The notes under the pieces were generated by a model. It saw only the letters and a program-made list of their open reading frames with translations, searched no databases and had not been told where the DNA came from. Source: Euptelea pleiosperma (Eukaryota; Streptophyta; Magnoliopsida; Ranunculales; Eupteleaceae). From it: 64,000 nt of DNA. The translations under genes and the position numbers were made by a program. The stretch spans positions 14,869,464 to 14,933,463 of the forward strand of contig CM068548.1 of assembly GCA_035048495.1 (NCBI GenBank), read 5' to 3'. Positions 34,796 through 46,029 of this stretch are shown one piece after another (position 1 is the first letter of the stretch; every line of letters begins with the position of its first letter).

Positions 34796-35529
34796 ATCCC
34801 GATCCGGCATTTGGTATTATCATTATTTCACCAAAAGAGCGGGGCTATTTTGGTAATTGGGTTGCAGTAAAGGCATTAGTAGCTCAATTATAGACTCGGC
34901 TGTATAACTATAATACTGTCGCTTTGGTCAAAGGGTTCTTGCTTTCTCTTTCTCTCTCCTCTCTGACTATCCTCTCTTCCGATCAGAGGAAGGGGGAAAG
35001 GGTTATCTTTCCGAAAAGAAAATTGCAGGCGCCGAAACCGATCAAAAGGTCCAAACCCTAACCCTAAATTTCTCATCTTTCCCCCAAAATCGCTTTCTCC
35101 CTGTTTCTTTCTGATTTTTGTTTTGTATTAAAATTTTCCACTCATCTTTTACTTGAGTTCTTCCTGGTTGATTGGTTCCGAGTCTTTTTAATCTTTGAAA
35201 TCCTTCAATCGGGAAGAAATTTCGTATCTTTATGCTAGGGTTTGAGAAATTTAATTTTTCAGATCTGAAGAAGATCTTTGGTGAAATTAAGGTTCTCGTG
35301 ATTGGAGATCTATGCTTGCAGAGTCGTATCTGAAGTTAGGGTGTCTGAGGCGTTGAATACGTGTTATTTTGGTTTCGTGGTTCGGTTTTTTTGGAGGAAT
35401 TTGGTTGGCAGGGATTGGTGAGGGAAGGAGAGAGAATCGAGCTGCCAATGCCATTTGTTACGGTTTTGGAGAATTTTTCGGCAATTTTTGGCAGACCGAA
35501 AAAGTTAGTAGTACAGAATATCCGAATCT

Positions 35530-38500
35530 ATGTCTTGGGCAGGCCCGGAAGATATTTTTCTTTCCACTTCTCTTGCAAGCTATCTTGACAGTAAGCTCTC
35601 TCTCTCTTTCTCTCTCTCTCTCTTTTTAGCTGTAGCTTTTCTACTATTCTGTACCGTTTTGTGCTTGCTTTTTACTCTTTTGTTAATTATGTATTGAGGT
35701 TTTTGCTAACATGTGTCGTTGGGTGGCCAATTGTAACTCGGTGCCATTGGGTTGCTTGATATTCTACTAAAATTTTAATTTTTGTCAACGGGTTTGGGTT
35801 AGTAACACAAATTCGTTTCTGAATGCTTTATTTTATCTGGGCTTTGTCCATATCGTGTCGATTCACCATGTAGACTGTGTTTGTTTCACTAGTACTTGGG
35901 TGATAGGAGCTTCTTAGGGTGTGTGGTTTTACTTACTGTATGGGCGCATTGGTATGTGTAGGATTGATGCAGCACTTCACTAAAAGTTTGTTATTTTATG
36001 ATTCCCATAGCGTATATTTATATATAGTAATTTGAATGTTTGGATCAATCAATCGATCAACAAATCATTATCAACTATTTGGGTCAGCTGCATGAATCAC
36101 GCTTCTCAGTTCAACTCTATCTTGGCTCAGCCATCTCTTCTGTTAGTGTATTTCTTTTAATCTGTAGCTTTTTTTCATAGTTATATAATTATTGTAGTTA
36201 CTATTTGTTTCGAGGTTTATCAACGTTCTTTTTTACTTTTCCTTTTTTCCAAGGGTAAGGGTGTTCTCACTTGCGAGTCAAAAAACATCATTTGAACCAC
36301 TCCAATAGTGAAGACACGTGTAAATGGTGGGATAAACACTTACTAAAATGACTCATTTACACACATCTCCCTCTCTATATGTTAAAGTATATAATCCATC
36401 ATTTACACTCGTCCTCATTATAGGTTGAATTAAAAAAAAATTGGAACTCGCGAGTGAGGAAACCCTATTCATTTTTCTGATTTTGTGAGAATTTAGAACT
36501 TTTCTCAACCAAAAGTGCTCATATCATATTGTCTTCTGTGGACTGATGCAGTCGTGATAGTATAATGTTCGTGTCAAATTTGGTTGAGTTGTTCTCAAAG
36601 TAAGGATGGGAGGAGGACCTTCTCCCAACCTGTGCCTTAGATATTCCACACATGCTGGTGATTGAACTCACTATTTGGTCCATTATCCTTGACTAACGAC
36701 ACTCAGCAGTTAACATTACTTTTGAGTTTCCCCTTATCTAGAATTTTCATATTAAAAAAACTACTAGCTTATTCTTGGTGGATATTTTAGTAAAGAACTT
36801 GATATGGTTGACCACATTAGTTCCTAAAGGTTTAACTTTTCATTCTATATCTGCCTAACTTTTAAAAACTGTGTAAGGTTCCACGCCAACTTTTGGCTAT
36901 TCACATGTTTATTTACTTCTCAGAGAAACTTCTTGTCTTGCTGAGAGATGGTAGAAAACTCATGGGGATACTTCGCTCATTCGATCAATTTGGTGCGACT
37001 TTCTTCTCTCATTATTTCCTAATGTTTTGTGCGGTGGCTTTTCTTTTACTTCAATTACTAATGACATTTTTATTCCATGTACATAGCAAATGCTGTTCTG
37101 GAAGGTGCATGTGAGCGAGTAATTGTGGGAGATCTCTATTGTGACATTCCCTTAGGTCTATATGTAATTCGTGGGGAGAATGTCGTCTTAATAGGCGAGC
37201 TGGTATATATCTGTTATCATTAGTTTACTATTGATTATTGCTGAATCAACCTCTCAGTTATTTTCTTAAATTTTTTTGTGATTGATAGGACCTGGAAAGG
37301 GAGGAGCTTCCCTCGCATATGACTCGTGTTTCAGCTGCAGAAATAAAAAGGGTAAGTACTTCTACCAGACGGTCTGTTACTGCTTGTACTGAACATCTCT
37401 ATCTGCACCTTTTATGTGCTATCATGTGTTGGTTGCCTGGCTTGATGAAATGATCAGCCATCTAAATATGAATTCTGGCTACTTATCAAGGAATAATAAG
37501 TGAATTCGGGTTGGCTTAGATGAATGATGGTTGTTGGCCTACAACATGGTTTTTATTAGCACATATGTGTTGGGGAGTAGATGCATGCAAAGTTTGTTTG
37601 TCATAATATGCCCCCATTCTGACATGGATCAATTTGTGCATTTGCTGAGCTGTAGCTTCAAAATATAATATGCTGTCAAAGTAACCAAAGAGTATACTCA
37701 TGCTTGCACAGACACTTTCGAATGACACAAACATATAATGTATGTGTATATTAGAAACAGCTATTTTTAGTAGAATAAGCATATAAGAAGAGTAACAAAT
37801 ACGTGACTTACTCTCCAATGAACAACAAAGTGCGACCAACTCTTTATAGTTAATCAGTCAACCATGCCATTGTACATGTCTGTACTTTTATATGAACATG
37901 TCCAATTCCATACACATGTTAAAGATATGTTCTAAACATCTAAGAAATTTGCATGATCCCAAAGACATGCTTTCCTCTTTGATGCTCAATAAGTAGAATT
38001 GGAGGAGTCTCTTTCTGCCAACCTAGTCCCTGATAAGGTACAGGGGAATATTTTCAGACCTTCCTAGTGAACCTTCAAGTCTAATGGGCTGGAGAGCAAC
38101 TTCAAATCATAGTCACAAAAATCTCCGATTTTTCGAATTCACGAATCAATCGCCGATTAATTGGCTAAGTCCCATTTTTTGAATTTTGATTATGAATGAT
38201 GAATCATGCTTATGAGTTACGACTTATTATTATGGAATTATATATGTGCTTTTCATCATATAAATGTGTTTTGTTAAAAACAACATTTCTAACTTGAAAT
38301 ATACCATGATATATTTTGTTGATTTTTTTTCAGTTTTTACCGAATTTGTCCGACTTGACCCCTTGCTGATTTATGGCTGAATCCTGACTTTGTGACTATG
38401 CTTCAAACAAACCTCATGACCTTTTCTAGAATTTTCCTGACCAGTGAGGTACCATTAAACAAAGCTACCTAGCACCTGCTTTAGCTTCATCTTGCTGGAG

Positions 38501-39068
38501 TCTTTAACCTTAAGCAACAATCTCCTTTACGATGGAAGCCCATGTGGTGGTGGAAGTCTTACACCGCCAAAGGCTCTTACGGAAACTGCTTTTCCTTTTT
38601 TGAAATTTGTCGTTTTGGTCCTTTGTAGCACCTTTAGGAAAATGCAAAATAAGGATTCTCCAAACATTTTAACTTTACTTTGAAAAGGTTTCGTTGACCA
38701 CCATCATATATGTCAATCGCTGTGATCTCCTTATGCTGCAATGAATGGATAGGTTACAGCTCCCAAGCTCCTTTGCTCGTCATACATATGTTGTAGACCT
38801 TCCTTTCCTGGTTTTTCAGAATCCTTCCTTTTCTCTACACTCATAGCCTGCCTTTTTGTTGTATCAAAGATTGCCTAAATATCTGAAGTTAATATGGGTA
38901 AACTGCCTCGTAATTTTTGTGCTTCTGTTAATTATTTTAATGAGTTTTCGATTTCTTTAACTACTCTACGCCATTGCCTAATCTTATCAGGCGCAAAAAG
39001 CAGAAAGGGATGCTACAGATCTGAAAGGCTCCATGAGAAAAAGAATGGAGTTCCTTGATTTGGACTGA
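35530..39068 (+). CDS. LSM1: LSM1, Sm-like subunit of the cytoplasmic LSM1-7 decay complex
   Basis: Five exons in phase: 35530-35590, 36924-36992, 37087-37202, 37289-37351, 38991-39068 (387 nt, 128 aa, the usual plant length). It starts MSWAGPEDIFLSTSLASYLD. The Sm1 motif follows (KLLVLLRDGRKLMGILRSFD, FANAVLEGACERV), then Sm2 (YVIRGENVVLIGEL). The C-terminus (MRKRMEFLDLD) is intact. LSM1 joins LSM2-7 in a ring that binds the 3' ends of deadenylated mRNAs and promotes decapping in P-bodies. The start is fixed by the conserved N-terminus. A ~1.3-kb first intron opens with a CT-rich tract. Upstream ATGs (for example 35361) lie in the 5' leader. By recall the order LAZY-LSM1 is kept in Arabidopsis (At1g19115-At1g19120). 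Confidence 0.95.
35594..35626. repeat. (CT)n-rich tract at the LSM1 intron 1 donor
   Basis: ctctctctctttctctctctctctc directly follows gtaag. Such pyrimidine tracts near plant start regions can act as promoter-proximal elements, but no function can be read from sequence. Confidence 0.8.
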
Positions 39069-41790
39069 TTATTACCTTTGAGTCATCCGACCTGCCATTT
39101 TGTTCGGTGAGTGCATGCCATGTCATCGATCAAAAAAAATTTCATGCCATGTTGTCCGCAAATATTATCGCGGTTGGTTGGTTCTGGGGAGACCCCAAAA
39201 GGACGGAGGAGGGTCTGTTGCTTCTTTCATCCTTTTTCCTCTTATTATTGAATTCGGATCTCTGGAATATCTTCCCAAGATGATCTGCAACGACTCTGAA
39301 GAGTTAATTTCACAGGGTTGAGGAAAAGGATGTTTGGAGTTCATTTTTTGGTGTTTTTGATGCAAAGATGGTGTTTTTTTTTCCATATTTTGGCGGGATT
39401 TAAGGGCTTTTGATCAAAAGGGATGATGGCATAAGCTTCTGTGCAATATATGATTGGTTCCAAAATGTTTAGCTGAAGTCTTGAAATTTTCTTTGGATCT
39501 CACTAACAATGAAACAAGTCTCCCGTCTTTTGTGTATGTTGGGGATTTTGTGTCCCCATTACTTGCAAATTGTAGAGATTGATGATGGTGTTTTGCCGAG
39601 GAAACCCTTTAAAATGGCATTTCAGACCTTGTAACATGGAAATTTCCTGCAGAAAGGAAATTGGTGGTTTGTGTTCTTGTATGTGCAGCAGGTTTTCTCT
39701 AGTCATTAGCATTGAGACAGTTCCTTTGGTACCCTGCCCCCAACGGCCTGCTGCGTATGCAGTAGAACGATGAATCCATTGCGAGTTGCGACTCCAGGAC
39801 AGTAATTATGTGTAAATAGAATATCAGGACATAGCCACAAGAGAGAGCTCGGGGTGTTCGACCTTGGAAAGATCTCTTAGCTTAAAATTGGGTTGCTTCG
39901 AGAGGAAAATGACATCCTAACCTAATTGATCCTAATCTTTACAAGCTGAGATACATCAATAATGATATGGTACATCTCATACACCTTATTACAATGGTAT
40001 TCTCTAATAATTATGAATCAGGTTCACTTTTGAACGGTGGTTTTATCCTTGGTCCATATTTTTTTGTCAGAGAGGAGCCATGAGCACTTGATACCACTGA
40101 CAATGGATGTTTGGCCCACTCTTGAGTGGACATGTAGACCAATTTCAGCTTGATTAGTGATTTATAGCCATTGGATCCAAGAACCTCAAATAATGCATGA
40201 ATCTCAATGTTGAAATCGACCCATGTAAAAGAGTCAAATCCAACAGTTAGAAATAACCAACGTCGCTGATTTTTAGTCAGGGATGGGCCAAACGTTAAAA
40301 ATCTCCGATCTGGAACTTTGTTGGAGTTAAATCCCTACTGCCATGATTGAAGCCCATTAAGGTGGGAGTTAAAAACATCTTAAAGTCGAGGGAGCACGCT
40401 GTTTATCAGCACCGTCCAATAAATGCCCCCACCTGAGATGGGGCTATGGAGTAAGATTACACAAACTGGATTGGCTGATCCCCACCAACAGGAATCTTTA
40501 GGCATTTGTGCTTAATTAAATGTACTATTAAATTTGTTCAACTTAACACTTAACATAAATTATTGCATTGGAAGCTTCTAGACATCTGCCAGCTGCCTTG
40601 GTCTGGTAAGTCATATTTTATAAAATTCAACTACCTTATTATATCATTGTACGGACCAGTAGTTTAGGGTGCGACACTATTTCCAAGGATCTTGGCCGTA
40701 CAAATTCCATCAAAGATTTGGCTCTTCGATTGGAAGATTACGACCTTCTGGGTGGCCCCACATTTGAAAGATCCACCATCCAACAATGTCCCCCTGAAAT
40801 ATTTTCCGAGTAATTAATCTGATTTTTTAAGCATGTAGATTTCATGTATCTCGTTCGTAACGGAATAATGTTGTCGCTAGACCTATACCACTGATGGTCC
40901 TCGGGATTTACACGTGAAATCTCAATCACCCTATAACGATCTAGTCCTTGGGTTAGGCTCTCTAAAATGCGCCCCTATATGCTCATGCTGGTAATGTTAC
41001 GTATACCGTAGTGAAAAGCACTTCCCTCATTACCGCTGGTGACCATTACTAATGAATAGCGCCTCTCCACTTCACTTAAAATAACCAAATTGCCCTTGTA
41101 TTGACATTTTGGGCCCTCTGGGGTATCGTGTTACTTCTCGCGCGTCATTAACGCGATTGACGCCGGGCCGGGGCTTATGGCACATGTTGCACGTTAGACT
41201 TGCTCCCTCACGTGACTGCATGAACCGTTAGCTGCTGCGATGGACACCAGTCAAGACACATAGGGTCACCTGTCGGTGGACATTTAAAGCGTCCAACAAT
41301 GAATGATAATCTCACCCTTTAAAACAAAACATGCAAACGAAAGAGGGAAAATTGACTGGCATGGTCTAAATTTCTTTAAGTATACGTGGCATGACTATGT
41401 GGATGATTTTTGTCCAACATGGTTGGATCCAATTCGCTGTGGGGTTCTTCCTCTTAAAAATTGAAGGAGTTAAAACAGGAGAGAGAGAGAAAGTTGCAGG
41501 CTTGCAGCAAAGGAAGAGAGGAAGAATGAAACTTCATCGTATTTGCGTGATGGATTTGAGGCGTGTTGCAGTGAAGGCAAATCTTCGACTGACATGTGGA
41601 CACCGTGCCTTTGTTGGGAGCCTCAAACGACCGCTTTCATTCAGCTCGGCTCGGCTTAGGTGTGGACATGAGGCGCATTCGTATTCCTTTCCCTGGCCAT
41701 TGGATCGTCATTCTTCTGCGGCCCAGAGAAGGAAAGCTTTTAGGGGTCATTTTTGGGGGTCTCCTGAGCCCGACCCAATCGTAAAAAAAA
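39069..41790. other. LSM1 3' flank and intergenic region; no further gene
   Basis: 39069-39800 probably contains the LSM1 3' UTR and beyond. A diverged fold-back MITE lies at about 40085-40310 (tggatgtttggcccactctt, cagcttgattagtgattt, inverse in the right half). The 138-codon frame at 41391-41807 has no recognisable domain and atypical composition, so it is not annotated as a gene. Confidence 0.5.
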
Positions 41791-41990
41791 TGGAATATCC
41801 CTTATAACGATCGTTATCTTGAAAACACCATTTTTAATGTTATTAATGTTTTTTTCTAAATATAAAAATGATAATTTTCTGACCCAATTTTATGCGGATG
41901 TAACTGATGCGGACCCATTATAACGGTCATAATGGTAAAACGTTATGATACTGTCATAACGTTGTAAGTAGTCATTTAAAAGCTTGGTTT
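41790..41990. repeat. TAACGG-family hAT-type fragment
   Basis: Contains cttataacgatcgttatc, cccattataacggtcataat and gttatgatactgtcataacg, matching the family vocabulary. The right side runs into the direct repeat at 41971. Confidence 0.45.
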
Positions 41991-42232
41991 CATTAAAAGT
42001 TAATGAGCAGCTTCGACATGTCCAATTTCAAATTTTTGTTTTCCTAACTTTCTCTTGTAACTCTCCCTTGTGAGGCCAACATTTTCAGATTGCCCCTCCA
42101 AAATAATCTTTCAGAATTGTCCCATTCAGTTGTTAAATTTTTAAAATTGTCTCTATTTTGCTGGTATTTTTAAAACTGTCGTTTGAGTTGTAATATAATA
42201 CTTTCCTATTTTGCCACTTCTTCAAAAAACGA
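41971..42232. repeat. Left copy of a ~260-bp direct repeat flanking a LINE remnant
   Basis: gtttcattaaaagttaatgag, cccttgtgaggccaac, ttttcagattgcccctcc and ctattttgccacttctt recur in the same order at 44337-44526, continuing after an insertion at 45200-45263. The two copies bracket the LINE sequence 42240-44330. Confidence 0.75.
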
Positions 42233-42239
42233 GGTGGTC

Positions 42240-44330
42240 CTCTGCTTCGGGTTAGATGATTAATTTTGGGAAGTCAGTTATAACTTTTAGCCCCAGCCTT
42301 CACTGACGGCAAAGGAAGGCTTTATCTCAAATTCTGCATGTAAAAACTATCAAATCTCTAAAAAAATACCCGATAACTCTTTTTATGGGAAAATCCAAGA
42401 CAAAAGCTTTCTCAACTTCAGTCGAAAAAATATCCTCTCTTCTCTCGGGTTGGAGAGCGAAAAACCTAGCACAAGCAGGACAGACAACTCGTATCAAATA
42501 TATTAATCCCATGGCTATTCTTGTGTACCTCATGTGCTCTTTCCCCTTCCCAAAAACTATTTGTCAAAAAATGGATAGCCCCATCAACTAGTCATGGTGG
42601 CAAGGTAACTCGAAAGAAAACATTTTCGGCTAATTGGTTTTCCATTTGTCTTCCAAAGCAACTAGGGGGTTGGATTTCAAATCTTTACCCCAAGCGAACT
42701 CTACCCTTCTGGTGAAGAATGTTTGGCATTTACTTGCCAAGCCCTCATCCTATTTCTCCTCAATCCTAACAGCCATATTATTGGTGCAGGACATTTAACC
42801 AATACTCCCTAAAAGCCGCGACTATTGGTAGCGTGAGATTAAATCCCTTTATCTCATAGCCCAAATCCAGGCCCTCGGTTGAACTCTCCTTCGTGGGTCC
42901 CATTTCACACGGGCCATCCCACCCCGAGTGTGCCCCATTTACGCAGCCTGCCCCACTTGAGCCCGGTGTGAAAATGCCCCTGTATTAATCATTTCCGGTG
43001 AGGAGTCTCGATCACAAGACCTCCTACTCTGGTACTACTTTGATGTATGCCATTTGACCAATACTCCCCAAAAGTCGCGACTGTTGATAGCGTGAGATTA
43101 AATCCCTTTATCTCACAGCCCAAATCCAAACTCTCGGTCGAACCCTCCTTCGTGGGTCCCATTTCACATGGGCCATCCCACCCCGAGTGTGCCCCATTTA
43201 CGCAGTCTACCACGAATAAGAGGGGGGGGGATTCTAAGTTCATTCATAGATCTTTCCCTGCTAATATAGCCTCTCGCATCCTGAGCACTCCTCTAAGCCT
43301 TTGAGGTCAACATGATCATATATTTTGGCTTCCAAACCCAAAAGGTCACTTCTCGACAAAGTTTGCCTATCGTTCCCTCTCGCTCTTGGTTTCCACTTCA
43401 CATTCTTTCCCTTGGCCTAAGAAAATGGGGTCAAATCAGGTTTGTCCCTATTCCTTACAGGGTCCAAATGTTCATATGGAAAATTTTCAAAGATATCCTA
43501 TCATCAGTGCACAAAATGCACTCTCGTATCCACCAATTGGGCAAGAGTGTCTCAGGTGTGGGGACCCCAATGAAATTTTTCCATGTCCTTTTAGTGCAAA
43601 GTTTATTCCTCTCTTTCCTTATGCATGGTTGATTTATTTTCGAAGGTTGTTTCTCAATGTTAATCACTCTCTTTCAATCAGCAAAGAAAGGGACTGAATG
43701 GGAAAGTTTACAACCTTGGTTACGCCTATGTTCTTATGTGGAAGCTGTGGGATTGTCAAAACAAACAATTTCATGTTCATCTTAGTCTCCATCCCCACGC
43801 TATTCTCCAATCCATCTCCTCCTATATTATCCCTCATTCTCCTGTGAAAAAAGGATTATGTAAAGGAAAAAAGCCAAAAATGGGTGCTTTTGGTACAAAA
43901 TAAATTCAGATGCAGTGTGGGACTCTAAAACGCAGGTGGCTGACCTATATATGCTTTCTAATCAAGGACAACTCTAAGCATTTCGTTATGGTAGGGGGAC
44001 ACCAATCTTGGGCCTGCTCGGCGGACGAGACAAAGGCGAAATCTTGTCTAATGGGGATGCGGACAGCCATCGAAACGGGATTGTTAAGGGTGGAAATCAA
44101 GTTGGATGTGAAGGTAGGGATTGATCGGCTGAGATTGGGCTTGGCAGACATTGGATGGTTTTCCTCCTTTATTTGTGAGGAAATTTCGGACATTTCTCTA
44201 AGGCAAAACCTTTCTCGGTTGAAACTTTTTGGGAGGGATCCCCTTCACATTTTTGGAAGGATCCCCTTCTTGTGTAGTTTTCTAGTGGTTTTAGTAATAT
44301 ATCCAGCTGTTTACACAAAAAAAAAGTTAT
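42240..44330 (+). mobile_element. LINE remnant: end of RT, zinc-binding and RNase H-like regions
   Basis: Plus-strand fragments read LSGWRAKNLAQAGQTTRIKY and PKQLGGWISNLYPKR (after the RT core), then LRCGDPNEIF in the zinc-binding part (43210-43620). ADETKAKSCLMGMRTAIETG and VEIKLDVKV (43990-44120) fit the RNase H-like domain near the end of plant L1 elements. It ends ccagctgtttac followed by nine A residues (~44319). Frames are broken and a SINE-like sequence interrupts it at 42783-43206. Confidence 0.75.
42783..43206 (-). mobile_element. SINE-like tandem dimer inside the LINE remnant
   Basis: A ~180-bp body (ccttcgtgggtcccatttca, ccaccccgagtgtgccccat, gtgagattaaatccctttat) occurs at 42785-42965 and again at 43028-43206 in the same orientation. 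On the minus strand the inner copy is preceded by a tRNA-like head with agtaccagagtaggaggtct (A-box-like) and gatcgagactcc (B-box-like). This fits a tRNA-derived SINE with a second, 5'-truncated copy joined to it. The family name is not certain. Confidence 0.5.
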
Positions 44331-44527
44331 GAGGGTCATTTAAAACCTTGGTTTCATTAAAAGTAAATGAGCAACTTTGACATTTTCAACTTCAAATTTT
44401 ATTTTTCTATCTTTTCCCTGTAACTCTCCCTTGTGACGCCACAATTTTCAGATTGCCCCTCCAAATCAACCTTTAGAATTATCTATTCAGTTGTTAAATT
44501 ATCCCTATTTTGCTAGTATTCTTAAAA

Positions 44528-45199
44528 GGGAACCTCTACGGTTATCCACGTCTTTAAGTTGGGCACCCACATGGGACAAAAATGCCCTCTTTAAGCTGGG
44601 CACCCAACTCTTCTCCGTCTTCTCTCTCTCTACTGCACTCTTACTCTCCCTATATCTCTCTTTACTGCACTCTCTCTCTCACTCTCTCCCCATCTCTATC
44701 TCTCTTACTCCCTCTCTGTGTCTCTCCCCCTCTCTCCTTCACCCCTCTCTCTTCCGAGTAAAACTTCAATGACAGGGCAGCAGATTACAGCACCTGGATT
44801 TTGTACGGTTGGACCACCTCGGCCTCACCGCACACGTACACGGGTGAGTGTTTTAGCAAAAAGCACTCAAGTACTCACCTGAGTACATGTGTGGTGAGAC
44901 CGAAGTGACCGGTCCGTACAAAATAAACGTGCCGTCATCTACTGCCCTGTCATCTCCTTGGATGATATGGCCCGGTCATCAAAGTTTTATCCCTCTCTTC
45001 CCTCTCCCCTTTCTCTCTCCCTTGGCCAGCCCAGCCGATGGAGCCAAATTTACCACAGTTGGGCTAGACAAGAGAGAGAGAGCTGTAGAAGGGCTGGGGT
45101 AGGTGCCCAAACTGGATGGGGGGCTTTTTTGTCAAAAAAAAGAAATTGCCTAAAATGTGGGTGCCCAGCTTAAAGACTTGGGTACCTGTAGAGGTTCCC
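44528..45199. mobile_element. Mutator-like MITE with exact 9-bp target duplication
   Basis: The 672-bp element has ~45-bp terminal inverted repeats (GGGAACCTCTACGGTTATCC, then tctttaagttgggcacccac, against ggtacctgtagaggttccc and its upstream mirror). The 9-mer ttcttaaaa flanks both sides (44519-44527 and 45200-45208). The interior is CT-rich and holds a second element at 44756-44992. There is no transposase frame. Confidence 0.9.
44756..44992. mobile_element. Nested Mutator-like fold-back MITE
   Basis: This 237-bp palindrome starts GAGTAAAACTTCAATGACAG and ends tcatcaaagttttatcc. Inner arms share atgacagggcag, ttttgtacgg, gtgagtac and their inverses. The 9-mer ctctcttcc precedes it (44747-44755) and follows it (44993-45001). 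The setting is CT-rich, so chance matching of the duplication is possible, but the inverted ends are clear. Confidence 0.75.
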
Positions 45200-45489
45200 T
45201 TCTTAAAACCGTGATTTGATTTGTAACATAATACTTTCTTATTTTGCCACTTCCTCCAAAAATGCTTGATTTGATTTGTAACATAATACTTTCTTATTTT
45301 GCCACTTCCTCCAAAAATGCTCCTACAATAAAAAAAAAACGCGGCCACTTCTAATTTAAGAAACAATTAGGTAGATTATGAACTATAGCATTATCTTCAA
45401 CCATCTATCTTAAAACAAATTTTTTTTGAAAGATCAACGCTCTTGTTGTCGAATAAGTACCAAATTTTCCAAATTCCAAACAACAGTCA

Positions 45490-45825
45490 TCTTTGCTCAC
45501 GGATGTGTGCTGGTCTGAGCCACATGGCGCACCCTTAAAGACCACTGACCGTATAGATGTTTGGCCTATCCCGACATGGACGTACAGACAAAAATTAGAT
45601 TGATTGGTGATTCCAACCGTGTATCAGAGCACTCCCAAATAATGTTCAAATCCCATGGCTAAAACCAACTTAAAAATGAACTCAAATCCAACGGCTAGAA
45701 ATCTCCAATCGAGCTGAATTTTGGTCTGTGGGTCCACCAAGGGATGGGCCAAAAATGTACAGTCAGGAGTCTCTATGAGTGTCACCGTGGATCATAGGAA
45801 CGTTAGTTGTCAAAGACGTCCGTGA
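45490..45825. repeat. Fold-back MITE upstream of the 7TM gene
   Basis: Ends near ctttgctcacggatgt and acgtccgtgagcaaaa are inverted. Arms include ctgagccacatggcgcac, gaccgtatagatgtttggcc and inverses. It finishes about 205 bp before the start codon at 46030 and about 90 bp before the TATA-like site. Confidence 0.75.
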
Positions 45826-45912
45826 GCAAAAATGGATTCCCAGTTAAGTCGTTTGAACATGGGTTAACTTTAACCATACTGATCAGCATGGTTAAACTCT
45901 TAATAAGAGCTG

Positions 45913-45923
45913 CACTATAAAAC
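45913..45923 (+). promoter_or_regulatory. TATA-like box of the 7TM gene
   Basis: ctataaaac lies ~115 bp before the start codon at 46030, a spacing that would put transcription start near 45945-45950 with a leader of ~80 nt. This is judged from the motif and spacing only. Confidence 0.5.
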
Positions 45924-46029
45924 AGCTGTCTGTCGTCACTCTGAAGAACCTCTTCTTTACCAGTAGACCAAGCAGATCCAGAGCTTTCTCTTAGGGTTTT
46001 TATTTCTTTCGAGCTTCATCTCTGCCGCA

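Larger units (their letters stand above)
44337..45321. repeat. Right copy of the direct repeat, split by a 672-bp insertion
   Basis: The repeat runs 44337-44527, is interrupted by the element 44528-45199, then resumes. Its end (tgatttgatttgtaacataa ... ctccaaaaatgc) is itself duplicated in tandem, period 55 bp (from 45212 and 45267). Confidence 0.7.

Noticed and set aside
41391..41807. 138-codon plus-strand open frame
   Set aside because: No domain, no splice-linked neighbours, and the overlapping frames are equally open; likely chance in a GC-richer patch.
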